From Sphingomonadaceae bacterium (GTDB lineage Bacteria; Pseudomonadota; Alphaproteobacteria; Sphingomonadales; Sphingomonadaceae), in contig JASBUR010000020.1 in the NCBI GenBank assembly GCA_030147805.1, positions 62,001 to 126,000 on the forward strand: a DNA stretch of 64,000 bases, in the 5' to 3' direction. The position numbers and the translations under genes are program-made. The notes under the pieces are model-generated. The model did no database searches and was not told where the DNA came from. It saw nothing but the letters and a program-made list of their open reading frames with translations. Positions 26,670-34,891 of the stretch are shown in pieces (the stretch's first letter is position 1; each line of letters opens with the position of its first letter).

Positions 26670-27845
26670 CGCCGCGCTGAGCAGGTAGAAGCTCAGGCCG
26701 ATGAGGATCGAATAGCGCAGCGACTGGTCGCCGAAGCTCGGTGCCAGCTGTTCGGAGATCCAGCCGATCAGCACGGTGCCGACGCCGATGCCGATCAGAT
26801 TGTTGATGAACAGGAAGCTCGCCGACGCCGTCGTGCGCATCGAGGCGGGCGCGATATGCTGCACCGCCGACAGCACTGGCCCCAACCACATCAGCCCCAG
26901 CGCCTGCGGGATCAGGAACATCGCATAGGTCAGCGGCAGCGAGTTGGACAGCACGCCGACGGCGTAGCAGGGCGCGGCGACCAGGAAGGCGATCGCCGGG
27001 ATCCGCGCATAGGCGCCGCGATCGGCGCCGCCGAGCCGGTCGCCCAGCCAGCCGCCGCCCCAGATGCCGATCACGCCGCCGACGAGAATGATCGAACCGT
27101 AAAATTGCGACACCTCGAGGAGTTCGAGGCCATAGGTCCGCGCGAAGAAGGACGGCAGCCAGAAGATCAGCCCGTAGCCGAGAATCGAGCAGGATCCGGC
27201 GCCGAACGACAGCAGCCAGAAGCTCGGCTTGGCAGCGAGCGTTCGCATCACCTCGCCGAAGGGCGGCGCGGTGGTCTGCGCGCGCGGCGGGTCGAAGCGC
27301 CCGCGCACCGGATCGCGGACGACGAGGCGAAAGATCGGCGCCAGCGCGAGGCCGGCGAGGCCGACGACGATGAAGGCGGTGCGCCAGTCGATCGTCGAGG
27401 CGATCCAGCCGCCGAGGAAGATGCCGGCCGCCGAGCCGAGCGGGATGCCGAACGAATAGACCGCGAGCGCGCGCGCGCGCTCGGCCGGCGGGAAATAGTC
27501 GGCGATCAGCGAATAGGCCGGCGCCACGCCGCCCGCCTCGCCGACGCCGACCCCCATGCGCGACAGGAACAGCTGCCAGAAATTCTGTGCGACGCCGCAG
27601 AGCGCGGTGAAGCCGCTCCACAGCGCCAGCGCGACGGTCATGATCCAGACGCGGCTCCGGCGATCGGCGAGCAGGCCGATCGGCACGCCGAGCGCGGTGT
27701 AGAACAGCGCGAACGCCAGCCCGCCCATCATGCCGAGCTGCGTGTCGCTGAGACCGAGTTCGGCCTTGATCGGCCCGGCGAGGATGCCGACGATCTGACG
27801 GTCGATGAAGTTGAAGGTGTAGACGACGATCAGCATGAACAGCAC
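26622..27845 (-). CDS. MFS transporter (spinster-like), N-terminus uncertain
   Basis: This is a twelve-helix major-facilitator protein of at least 407 residues. TM1 contains VVYTFNFIDRQIVGILAGPI, typical of the spinster-like bacterial MFS group often paired with TonB receptors. The A-motif is seen as LLADRRSRVWIM, and SRMGVGVGEAGGVAPAYSL is on TM4. GTG at 27845 would leave almost no cytosolic tail before TM1. The open frame extends to a CTG at 27908 that overlaps the receptor stop as CTGA, giving LTDTPTSTTAATPDGKSYRA ahead of the helix. It is directly downstream of the TonB receptor and likely moves the same substrate across the inner membrane. Confidence 0.85.
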   Translation of the reverse strand: MLFMLIVVYTFNFIDRQIVGILAGPIKAELGLSDTQLGMMGGLAFALFYTALGVPIGLLADRRSRVWIMTVALALWSGFTALCGVAQNFWQLFLSRMGVGVGEAGGVAPAYSLIADYFPPAERARALAVYSFGIPLGSAAGIFLGGWIASTIDWRTAFIVVGLAGLALAPIFRLVVRDPVRGRFDPPRAQTTAPPFGEVMRTLAAKPSFWLLSFGAGSCSILGYGLIFWLPSFFARTYGLELLEVSQFYGSIILVGGVIGIWGGGWLGDRLGGADRGAYARIPAIAFLVAAPCYAVGVLSNSLPLTYAMFLIPQALGLMWLGPVLSAVQHIAPASMRTTASASFLFINNLIGIGVGTVLIGWISEQLAPSFGDQSLRYSILIGLSFYLLSAALFFLASRRLHRDWAS

Positions 27846-27904
27846 GAACGCCCGATAGGATTTCCCATCGGGCGTCGCGGCTGTCGTCGAAGTTGGCGTA
27901 TCGG

Positions 27905-30247
27905 TCAGAAATTATATCCCACGCTCAGGAAGACCTGCCGCGGGTTGCCGTAGAAGGCGGTCAGCGTGCCCTCGCGGCCCAGCGACGGAATGAATTGTCC
28001 CGCCGCATTGGTCAACAGCGCACCCGTCGTCGCGTTCGCGGCGAGGAAGGTATAGCCCGAGGTCTTATACTCCTTGTCGAGGATGTTCTTGCCGTGGAGC
28101 CCGACGCTCCAGCGGCCGCCGTCGGCGCGATAGACGAGGCTCGCGTCGAGCAGCGCATAGGACTTCTGATCGATGAACGGGTTCGGGATCTCGAACTGGT
28201 AGGTCTTGCTGCGGTACGACAGCGTCGTGCTGGCGCTGAGCTCGCCGTTGCCGACCGGCCGCTCGTAGCCGAGCGTGCCGCTCGCCGTCCACTTGGGCGT
28301 ATTCTGGACCTCGCGGAAGTCGGCGACGTCGACCGGGCCGACGCCGGCGATGTTGGTGATGTACTCGCGGAACTCGGCGTCAATGTAGCCGAGGCTGGCG
28401 GCGAGCGTCAGCGCATCGCCCTCGGCCATCATGTCCTCGCCGAGGCGGGTGTTGCCCTCGAACTCGAAGCCCTGGAAGCGCGCCTTGCCGGCGTTGGTGA
28501 CGACGCCGCAGAAGGTCTGGATCCCGCCGACGGTGCAGCCCGCCGAACCGGGAATCTGGACGTCCTGATAATCGGCGCGGAACGCCGCGACGGCGACGTT
28601 GATCCGGTCGAGCAGCCGCGCCTTGTAGCCGACCTCATAGCTGTCGACCGTCTCGGGCGAGAAGCTCAGGAACGCGGCGACCTCGTTTGCCTCGCGCGTA
28701 CCGTTGCCGTTGAGGTCGGGGGCGTTGGCGCCGACGCCGCGCGGGTCGAAGCCGCCGCCCTTGAAGCCCTTCGAATAGCTCGCATAGATCGTGTTGTCGT
28801 CGTTGGGCTTGAAGGTCAGCGACGCGCGCGGCGTGAACTTGTCGAACTGGTTCTTGCCGCTGAAGTTGGTGCTCGGCGCGCCGAACGGCGTGCCGGCGCC
28901 GCCGAACAGCGTCGAACCGCCGCCGAGGTAGTTCTGGCGCAGGATGCTCGCCTGACGCTCGTCCCAGGTGTAGCGGCCGCCGACCGAGACGCCGAACTGC
29001 TCGTTGATCTCGAAGGTCGCGTCGGCGAACACCGCGAAGGTCTCGGTATTGACCACCGCATTGGTGAACGCCGAGAGCCCGGCGACGGTCGAGAACAGCC
29101 GCACGTCGAACGGCGTCTCGGCCTTGGCGTCGAGGAAATAGCCACCGACGAGCAGGTTGAGCGGTCCGCTATCGACGAGCAGCTGCAGTTCTTGGCTGAA
29201 CTGCCGGTTGTTGTAGAGGCCGGCGACGTCGAGGTCGGGGGTGACGAGCGCGTCGAAGTCGATCGGCGTCGAGCTGTCGTCCTTGCGCCACGCGGTGATG
29301 GTGCGGAAGGTCAGCGCCTCGGTCATCTCGAACTCGCCGTTCGCCGAGAAGCCATAGCCCTCGACGTCCTGCGGCGGCACGGTCAGGCCGCCGCGCGTGT
29401 CGAACACATCGCCGAGCACCGGGGCGTTGGTGAACAGGCTGGGGATCAGCCGGTGGCCGCCGCGCGCGTTGCTCTGGTCGTGCGTATAGTCGGCGGCGAT
29501 GCGGACGAAGACGTCATCGTCGTTGTTGATCTCGGCCGACAGGCGCGCCGCCCAGACGTCGCGGTTATAGTTCTCCTCGCCGGTGGTGAGGTTGTCGCCG
29601 AAGCCGTCGCGGGTCAGCCGCGCCAGCGAGCCGCCGACGCGCAGCAAGCCGTCGCCGACCGGCACCGAGCCGCTGACGATGCCGTCGAGCTGCTTGTAGG
29701 TGCCGGCGATGCCGCGCAGCCGCAGTTCGGGCGAATCGGACAGGCGCTTGGTGACATATTTCACCGCGCCGCCGATGGTGTTGCGGCCGTAGAGCGTGCC
29801 CTGCGGCCCGCGCAGCACCTCGATGCGCTCGACGTCGTAGATGTCGAGAACGGCGGCTTGCGGACGGTTGAGATAGACGTCGTCGAGATAGATGCCGACG
29901 CCCTGTTCGAAGCCGGCGACCGGATCCTGCTGGCCGACGCCGCGGATGAAGGCGCTGAGCGTCGAGTTGGTGCCGCGCGAGACCTCGAGCGTGACGTTGG
30001 GGGTGGTGTCGCCGACGTCGGTGATGTCGAGCGCGCCCTGATTCTCGAGTGCCTCGCCGCTGTAGGCGGTGACGGCGATCGGCACGTCCTGGAGATTTTC
30101 GGCGCGGCGCCGGGCGGTGACGACGATCTCGTCGGTCGCCTCGTCGGCCGCGACGACCGGGGCAGCGGTGTCCTGCGCGATGGCGGGGACGGCGATGGCG
30201 GAGAAGGCAACGCCGAGAAGCAGCGTCGAGAGGCTGGTGCGGGACAT
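27905..30247 (-). CDS. TonB-dependent receptor
   Basis: This 780-residue outer-membrane protein has a signal peptide (TLLLGVAFSAIAVPAIAQ), a TonB box region (DEIVVTARRRAENLQDVPI), and a plug with YIDDVYLNRPQAAVLDIYDV and RIEVLRGPQGTLYGRNTIGG. The barrel ends YNF, with the terminal phenylalanine needed for outer-membrane assembly. The opening and YLNRPQ motif match the large sphingomonad group of receptors for plant or terpenoid-like organic molecules; the ligand cannot be told. It is transcribed with the MFS gene. Divergent from it is a TetR gene, with a palindromic operator 75 bases upstream of its start. Confidence 0.93.
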   Translation of the reverse strand: MSRTSLSTLLLGVAFSAIAVPAIAQDTAAPVVAADEATDEIVVTARRRAENLQDVPIAVTAYSGEALENQGALDITDVGDTTPNVTLEVSRGTNSTLSAFIRGVGQQDPVAGFEQGVGIYLDDVYLNRPQAAVLDIYDVERIEVLRGPQGTLYGRNTIGGAVKYVTKRLSDSPELRLRGIAGTYKQLDGIVSGSVPVGDGLLRVGGSLARLTRDGFGDNLTTGEENYNRDVWAARLSAEINNDDDVFVRIAADYTHDQSNARGGHRLIPSLFTNAPVLGDVFDTRGGLTVPPQDVEGYGFSANGEFEMTEALTFRTITAWRKDDSSTPIDFDALVTPDLDVAGLYNNRQFSQELQLLVDSGPLNLLVGGYFLDAKAETPFDVRLFSTVAGLSAFTNAVVNTETFAVFADATFEINEQFGVSVGGRYTWDERQASILRQNYLGGGSTLFGGAGTPFGAPSTNFSGKNQFDKFTPRASLTFKPNDDNTIYASYSKGFKGGGFDPRGVGANAPDLNGNGTREANEVAAFLSFSPETVDSYEVGYKARLLDRINVAVAAFRADYQDVQIPGSAGCTVGGIQTFCGVVTNAGKARFQGFEFEGNTRLGEDMMAEGDALTLAASLGYIDAEFREYITNIAGVGPVDVADFREVQNTPKWTASGTLGYERPVGNGELSASTTLSYRSKTYQFEIPNPFIDQKSYALLDASLVYRADGGRWSVGLHGKNILDKEYKTSGYTFLAANATTGALLTNAAGQFIPSLGREGTLTAFYGNPRQVFLSVGYNF

Positions 30248-30321
30248 GTCGGAACCCCCAAGTGGCATGGATTGGCTTATTGGTCCGGGCTTCTTGCCCG
30301 TAACGTTCCGAGCCTATAATG

Positions 30322-30345
30322 AAAGTTGAACCACCTTTCAACTTT
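30322..30345. promoter_or_regulatory. palindromic operator AAAGTTGAA-N6-TTCAACTTT
   Basis: A perfect 9-bp inverted repeat with a CCACCT spacer lies between the divergent TonB receptor and TetR genes, 17 bases before the TetR start. Its size and symmetry fit a TetR-family operator. Binding could control both genes, with self-repression of the regulator. Confidence 0.75.
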
Positions 30346-30361
30346 GTTCGGGAGCTTGCGC

Positions 30362-30988
30362 TTGGCCAAGTCGAACGCCAGTCTCGGCCCCATGGGGGAA
30401 GCAGATCCCAAGGCCCCGCGCACCGAGCGCGGCCGGCGCACGCTGCGCAGCCTGCTCGATGCGGCGGCAGCGGAGTTCGGCGAGAAGGGCTTCCACACCG
30501 CGTCGATCAGCGGAATAACGACGCGCGCCGGCGCCGCGCTGGGGTCCTTCTATACCTATTTCGACAGCAAGGACGCGATCTTCCGGGCGCTGGTGCGCGA
30601 CATGTCGGGACGGGTGAAGGCGCATGTCGCGCCGGCGCTGCAGGGCGCCACCGACGAACTGGTGGCCGAACGCGAAGCGCTGCGCGCCTTCCTCGAGTTC
30701 GCACGCGAGCACAAGGAAATCTATCGGATCATCGACGAAGCCGAGTTCGTCGATGCCGACAGCTATCGCCAGCACTACGAGACCACCGCCGAGCGCATTC
30801 GCGAGCGTCTCCAGGCCGGCGCGGCGCGCGGCGAGGTCCGCGCCGACGTCGGCGATGTCCACGCCTGGGCGATCATGGGGATGAACGTCTTCCTCGGGCT
30901 TCGCTACGCCGTGTGGTCCGACGAGGAGCCGTCGAAGGTCGCAGCGATCGCCAGCCAGATGATCGCCGACGGGCTCAAGCCAAAGTAG
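30362..30988 (+). CDS. TetR/AcrR-family regulator
   Basis: This is a 208-residue regulator. Its N-terminal TetR helix-turn-helix runs TLRSLLDAAAAEFGEKGFHT, ISGITTRAGAALGSFYTYF, DSKDAIFRAL. The C-terminal ligand domain is helical (EHKEIYRIIDEAEFVDADSY). I choose TTG at 30362 because GGGAG ends seven bases upstream. A TTG at 30326 would fall inside the operator palindrome, and ATG at 30392 has no ribosome site. It is divergent from the receptor-MFS pair and is the likely repressor of it. A hairpin terminator follows the stop. Confidence 0.88.
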   Translation: MAKSNASLGPMGEADPKAPRTERGRRTLRSLLDAAAAEFGEKGFHTASISGITTRAGAALGSFYTYFDSKDAIFRALVRDMSGRVKAHVAPALQGATDELVAEREALRAFLEFAREHKEIYRIIDEAEFVDADSYRQHYETTAERIRERLQAGAARGEVRADVGDVHAWAIMGMNVFLGLRYAVWSDEEPSKVAAIASQMIADGLKPK

Positions 30989-31015
30989 ATCCCTCTCCCT
31001 CGAGGGGAGAGGGAT
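30989..31015. terminator. bidirectional hairpin terminator
   Basis: ATCCCTCTCCC and GGGAGAGGGAT form an 11-bp perfect stem with a TCGAG loop, followed by TTTT on the plus strand. It separates the convergent TetR and metW genes. It shares its core with the other CCCTCTCCC hairpins in the window. Confidence 0.8.
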
Positions 31016-31016
31016 T

Positions 31017-31604
31017 TTACCGCCGCAGCACGAAGATCGCCTGCTCCGCCATCAGGTTGGCGAGCGCCGCGCCGCGCGGGCGGCCGTGCGTCAGGAAGCG
31101 CGCGCGCTCGACGGTCAGCCGCTTCGCGCCGATCAGCGCGCGGAAATCGTCGATCGTGCAGAAATGGATATTCTCGGTCTCGTACCAGGACGCCGGCAAC
31201 GCCCGGGTCGTCGGCATGCGGCCGGCGAACATCAGCGACAGCCGGACGCGCCAATAGGCGAAGTTGGGAAACGACACGATCGCATGGCGGCCGATACGCA
31301 GCAACTGGTCGAGCACCTGGTCGGGGGCGCGCGTCGCCTGCAGCGTCTGGCTGAGGATCGCATAGTCGAAGGCGTCGGTCGGATAGTCGCGAAGGTCGGT
31401 GTCGGCGTCGCCCTGCACCACCGACAGCCCGCGCGCCACCGCCGCCGATACGCCCTCGCGCGACAACTCGATCCCGCGCGCGTCGACGCCCTTGCCGTCG
31501 CGCAGCGCCGCCATCAGCGCGCCGTCGCCGCAGCCGACGTCGAGCACGCGCGCGCCGACGGGTACCGCCTCGGCGATCGCCGCAAGGTCGGGCCGCAAGG
31601 TCAT
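31017..31604 (-). CDS. metW: MetW, methionine biosynthesis protein
   Basis: This 195-residue protein matches MetW: ARVLDVGCGDGALMAALRD is the SAM-like fold motif, FDYAILSQTLQATRAPDQVL the mid-section, and AIVSFPNFAYWRVRLSLMFAGRMP the family hallmark. ALPASWYETENIHFCTIDDF continues it. MetW works with MetX in homoserine acylation for methionine synthesis in many proteobacteria. Its ATG overlaps the stop of the GNAT gene by four bases. It is the last gene of the metX-GNAT-metW operon. Confidence 0.95.
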   Translation of the reverse strand: MTLRPDLAAIAEAVPVGARVLDVGCGDGALMAALRDGKGVDARGIELSREGVSAAVARGLSVVQGDADTDLRDYPTDAFDYAILSQTLQATRAPDQVLDQLLRIGRHAIVSFPNFAYWRVRLSLMFAGRMPTTRALPASWYETENIHFCTIDDFRALIGAKRLTVERARFLTHGRPRGAALANLMAEQAIFVLRR

Positions 31605-32053
31605 GCGGTCATCCGCCGATAGACGTCGGGATCGAGCCGCTGCATCAGACGCCCGACCTGCTCCTCGCTGATCGGCTCGAAGCCGAATTGCGAATAGAGG
31701 CCGTGCGCGTCGCGCGTCACCAGCATCCAGCGGCGCAGGCGCTGGAGCTCGGGATGTGCGATGAAGAAGCCGACCATCGCCTTCGACAGGCCGAGGCCGC
31801 GCGCCGGCGGCAGCACGAAGACGTCGCAGAGATAGGCGAAGGTCGCGTCGTCGGTGACCAGCCGCGCGAAGGCGAGCTGCGCGCCGTCGGGGCCATAGAT
31901 GCCGACACAGCGGCTGTTGGCGATCGCGCGTTCGACGATGGCGCGGGGGATGCCGGGCGACCAATAGGCGTTCTCGGCCAGGAAGCGGTGGATGACGTCG
32001 ACCTGCAGCTCGGCCTTGTCGTCCGAGAGGCGATAGCCCGCCGGCAGGCTCAT
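31601..32053 (-). CDS. GNAT-family N-acetyltransferase
   Basis: This 150-residue protein has the GNAT core: [22 protein letters not shown] gives the acetyl-CoA pyrophosphate loop (RGLGLSK), and [18 protein letters not shown] is the closing strand typical of small-molecule acetyltransferases. It is lodged between metX and metW, with four-base ATGA overlaps on both sides, so all three are co-translated. No methionine-pathway step for it is known to me, and it may simply have been inserted. The substrate is unknown. Confidence 0.9.
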   Translation of the reverse strand: MSLPAGYRLSDDKAELQVDVIHRFLAENAYWSPGIPRAIVERAIANSRCVGIYGPDGAQLAFARLVTDDATFAYLCDVFVLPPARGLGLSKAMVGFFIAHPELQRLRRWMLVTRDAHGLYSQFGFEPISEEQVGRLMQRLDPDVYRRMTA

Positions 32054-33174
32054 GACGCCGCCGCGCGCAGGAAGCCGTCGACGACCCGGTTCATCTCGGG
32101 GACGTCGAGCAGGAAGGCGTCGTGGCCGAGGCTCGAGTCGATCTCGACGAAGCTGACATGCGCCGCCGCGGCGTTGAGCGCATGGACGATGCGGCGCGAT
32201 TCGGAGGTCGGATAGAGCCAGTCGCTGGTGAAGGACATGAGGCAGAAACGCGTCGCGGTCCCTTGGAAGGCGGTGGCGAGCGTTCCGCCATATTCCTCGG
32301 CGAGGTCGAAATAGTCCATCGCGCGGGTGATGTAGAGATACGAATTGGCGTCGAAGCGCTCGACGAAGCGGATGCCCTGGTGGCGCAGATAGCTTTCGAT
32401 CTGGAAGTCGGCGTCGAAGCCGAACGACTTGGCGTCGCGCGCCTGCAGCTGCCGCCCGAACTTGGCGGTCAGCCCCGCCTCCGACAGATAGGTGATGTGC
32501 GCCGCCATCCGCGCGACGGCGAGGCCCGCCGACGGCGGATCGTTCGCCGCATAATAGTCGCCGGCGCGCCAGTTGGGATCGGCCATGATCGCCTGTCGCC
32601 CGACCTCGTGGAAGGCGATGTTCTGCGCCGAATGGCGCGCCGCGCTGGCGATGACGACGGCGGAGCGCACCCGCCCCGGATAGGTCGCTGCCCATTCGAG
32701 CACCTGCATGCCGCCCATCGATCCGCCGACCGCGGCGAGCAGCCGGTCGACGCCGAGATGATCGAGCAGCATCGCCTGCGCGCGCACCATGTCGCGGATG
32801 GTGATGACCGGAAAGCGCATCGCGAAAGGCGCGCCCGTCGCGGGGTCGATCGACGCCGGGCCGCTCGATCCCATGCAGCTGCCGAGCACGTTGGCGCAGA
32901 CGATGAAATGGCGCGCCGGATCGATCGGCTTTCCCGCGCCCACCATCCGCGTCCACCAGCCCTCCTTGCCGGTCACCGGATGGTGGCTGGCGACATGCTG
33001 GTCGCCGGTCAGCGCATGGCAGATCAGGACGGCGTTCGAGGCGTCGGCACCGAGGCGACCGTAGGTTTCATAGGCGATCTCGACCGCCGACAGGCTGCCG
33101 CCCGAATCGAGCCGCAGCGGCGCATCGAGCCGCACGCGCCGATTGAGACCGAACCGCTGATCGTCGTCCGCCAT
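32050..33174 (-). CDS. metX: homoserine O-acyltransferase MetX
   Basis: This 374-residue alpha/beta hydrolase-fold enzyme acylates homoserine, the first committed step to methionine. The landmarks are [15 protein letters not shown], the oxyanion-loop region [17 protein letters not shown], and the nucleophile box [31 protein letters not shown] carries the catalytic aspartate and [10 protein letters not shown] the catalytic histidine. Whether acetyl-CoA or succinyl-CoA is used is not settled by motif alone. Only 41 bases separate it from the RidA gene upstream, leaving no room for a SAM-II riboswitch. Confidence 0.95.
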   Translation of the reverse strand: MADDDQRFGLNRRVRLDAPLRLDSGGSLSAVEIAYETYGRLGADASNAVLICHALTGDQHVASHHPVTGKEGWWTRMVGAGKPIDPARHFIVCANVLGSCMGSSGPASIDPATGAPFAMRFPVITIRDMVRAQAMLLDHLGVDRLLAAVGGSMGGMQVLEWAATYPGRVRSAVVIASAARHSAQNIAFHEVGRQAIMADPNWRAGDYYAANDPPSAGLAVARMAAHITYLSEAGLTAKFGRQLQARDAKSFGFDADFQIESYLRHQGIRFVERFDANSYLYITRAMDYFDLAEEYGGTLATAFQGTATRFCLMSFTSDWLYPTSESRRIVHALNAAAAHVSFVEIDSSLGHDAFLLDVPEMNRVVDGFLRAAAS

Positions 33175-33215
33175 AACGTCCGAGCGGTATTGCCGAGACG
33201 CGGCGCCTGCAAGCG

Positions 33216-33599
33216 TCATCGCGTGGCGATCGCCTCGACCTCGACGAGATAGCCGTGGTGAAGCTCGGGCACCGGCACGACGCAGCGCGCCGGCTTCGCG
33301 TCGCCGAACGCCTCGGCATAGAGGCGGTTGAACGCCGGCCAGTGCGCGATACCGGCGACATAGACGGTCACCTTGAGCACGCGCTCGGGCGACGAGCCGG
33401 CGGCGGCGAGCACCGCAAACAGATTGTCGAGCACCTGCCGCGCCTGCACCTCGAACGGCTGGTCGGCGGTGTGCGTCCCGTCGGGGCGCGATGGCAGCTG
33501 GCCGGAGACGAACACGAGGTCGCCCCACGCGGTCGCCGGCGAATAATGGCCGGCAGGCGGCGCCGCGCCCGCGACGCCGATCCGTTCGATGTCGCCCAT
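33216..33599 (-). CDS. RidA-family protein (YjgF/UK114)
   Basis: This is a 127-residue RidA-like protein. It has [20 protein letters not shown] at the front, [20 protein letters not shown] mid-way, and the closing signature [20 protein letters not shown]. The closing arginine and glutamate correspond to the residues needed for imine deaminase activity. RidA enzymes hydrolyse reactive enamine or imine intermediates made by PLP enzymes. It is coupled (TGATG) to the upstream PLP-enzyme gene, which suggests it removes that enzyme's by-products or intermediates. Confidence 0.93.
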   Translation of the reverse strand: MGDIERIGVAGAAPPAGHYSPATAWGDLVFVSGQLPSRPDGTHTADQPFEVQARQVLDNLFAVLAAAGSSPERVLKVTVYVAGIAHWPAFNRLYAEAFGDAKPARCVVPVPELHHGYLVEVEAIATR

Positions 33600-34729
33600 C
33601 ACCAGCCTCCGAAGCGTTGCCATGTGCCGACGATCGCGTCGCCGCCGTCGACCACCTGATATTCGCCATGCTGCGCCGCCGTCGCGCAGGAATGGTTGGG
33701 GAGCACGCGCAGCAGCGTGCCCACCGGAAAGCGCGCCACGTCGAGCGGCCCGCCGTCGCGGCGCGCGACGATGCCATGTTCCTGGTTGGCGGACGCGACG
33801 ATCAGATCGCCGAGCGCCCGGCCGCCGGCATCGCATACAAGCCCGTAGCCCTGGTCGACCTGCTGACCCTGCGTACCGCGGTCGCGCGACATCGCCATCC
33901 AGCCGGCATCGATGATCAGCTGCCCGCGCGCCGCCTGATGCCCGATCACGCTAGCGAGCACGCCGACCGCGACATCCTCGACCGCACAGACGCCGAGCCC
34001 CGCCATCACCAGGTCGTGGAAGACGTAGACGCCGACGCGAAGTTCGGTGACGCCGTCGAGGTTTCGCGCGAACAAAGCGGTGGGGGTCGATCCAACGCTG
34101 ACCACCGGGCAGGCGAAGCCGGCGGCGCGCAGATTCTCGGCGGCCCGCACCGCGCCCGAGCGCTCGAGCTCGGCATGCGCGGCCAGACCCTCTTCGGTCG
34201 TCGAATTGTAGGAACCGCCGCCGTGCGTCATCACCCCGCGCAACTCGGCGCCATCGGTGAGCGCGGTCGCGATGGCGGCAAGCGTCGCGGCATCGTCGGG
34301 ACCGACGCCGGCGCGATGATCGTCGCTATCGATCTCGATCAGCGCGGGGAGCGTCACACCATTCTCGCGGCCGAAGGCGGCGACCATCTCGGCCGCTTCG
34401 AGGCTGTCGAGGATCAAGGTCAGGACGCAGCCTTCGCGCGTCAGCCGCGCCGCATGCGCCAGCTTGTTGGGCGCGATTCCGACCGCGTAGAGAATATCGC
34501 GAAAGCCCGCGGCGAAGAAGCGGTCGGCCTCCTTCAGCGTCGATACGGTCACCGCCCCGGGCCAGCCCGCGGTCATCGCCTTTGCGACCTCGACGCTCTT
34601 GCCGGTCTTCAGGTGCGGCCGCAGCATCACGCCATGGCGCCGCGCCGCCGCATTCATTCGCGCGATGTTGGCGCGCATCTTCGCAGCGTCGAGGATCAGG
34701 GCGGGGGTTTCGAGATCGGCGAGCCGCAT
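33599..34729 (-). CDS. PLP-dependent D-amino-acid enzyme (DSD1/D-threonine aldolase family)
   Basis: This is a 376-residue fold-type III PLP enzyme with an alanine-racemase-like barrel. The PLP lysine is in [10 protein letters not shown] near residue 40. The C-terminal domain has the metal site [10 protein letters not shown] seen in D-serine dehydratase and D-threonine aldolase. [19 protein letters not shown] and [11 protein letters not shown] are also family patterns. It would dehydrate D-serine or cleave D-threonine or related beta-hydroxy amino acids. A RidA gene follows with a one-base overlap, fitting an enamine-releasing dehydratase or aldolase. Confidence 0.9.
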   Translation of the reverse strand: MRLADLETPALILDAAKMRANIARMNAAARRHGVMLRPHLKTGKSVEVAKAMTAGWPGAVTVSTLKEADRFFAAGFRDILYAVGIAPNKLAHAARLTREGCVLTLILDSLEAAEMVAAFGRENGVTLPALIEIDSDDHRAGVGPDDAATLAAIATALTDGAELRGVMTHGGGSYNSTTEEGLAAHAELERSGAVRAAENLRAAGFACPVVSVGSTPTALFARNLDGVTELRVGVYVFHDLVMAGLGVCAVEDVAVGVLASVIGHQAARGQLIIDAGWMAMSRDRGTQGQQVDQGYGLVCDAGGRALGDLIVASANQEHGIVARRDGGPLDVARFPVGTLLRVLPNHSCATAAQHGEYQVVDGGDAIVGTWQRFGGW

Positions 34730-34766
34730 GCTCGACGATTAAGGGAAGCGCTCTGTAAACAAAACC

Positions 34767-34835
34767 CGTCATTCCGGCGAAAGCCGCAACCCTGGACCTG
34801 CGTATTCCTGGGTTCCGGCTTTCGCCGGAATGACG
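34767..34835. repeat. inverted repeat with 20-bp perfect arms
   Basis: CGTCATTCCGGCGAAAGCCG at 34767-34786 pairs perfectly with 34816-34835 across a 29-base loop; ACCC and GGGT inside the loop add a short inner stem. It lies in the divergent gap between the PLP-enzyme and hisC genes. It looks like a doublet of a dispersed extragenic palindrome, not a terminator. Confidence 0.85.
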
Positions 34836-34891
34836 AGGAAAGAAGCGCAGGCTTCTTGCCATCAAGGGGCGCACGCGCCAGAAGCGCCGCC

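Noticed and set aside
27893-30319. An 808-codon plus-strand frame opposite the TonB receptor
   Set aside because: The receptor on the minus strand has a complete signal peptide, plug and barrel; the antisense product shows none.
30326-30328. TTG start for the TetR gene at 30326
   Set aside because: It lies inside the operator palindrome with no ribosome site; 30362 is better supported.
33175-33215. SAM-II riboswitch before metX
   Set aside because: Alphaproteobacterial metX often has one, but only 41 bases separate metX from the RidA gene and no conserved pairing or AAAGCTA-like element is visible.
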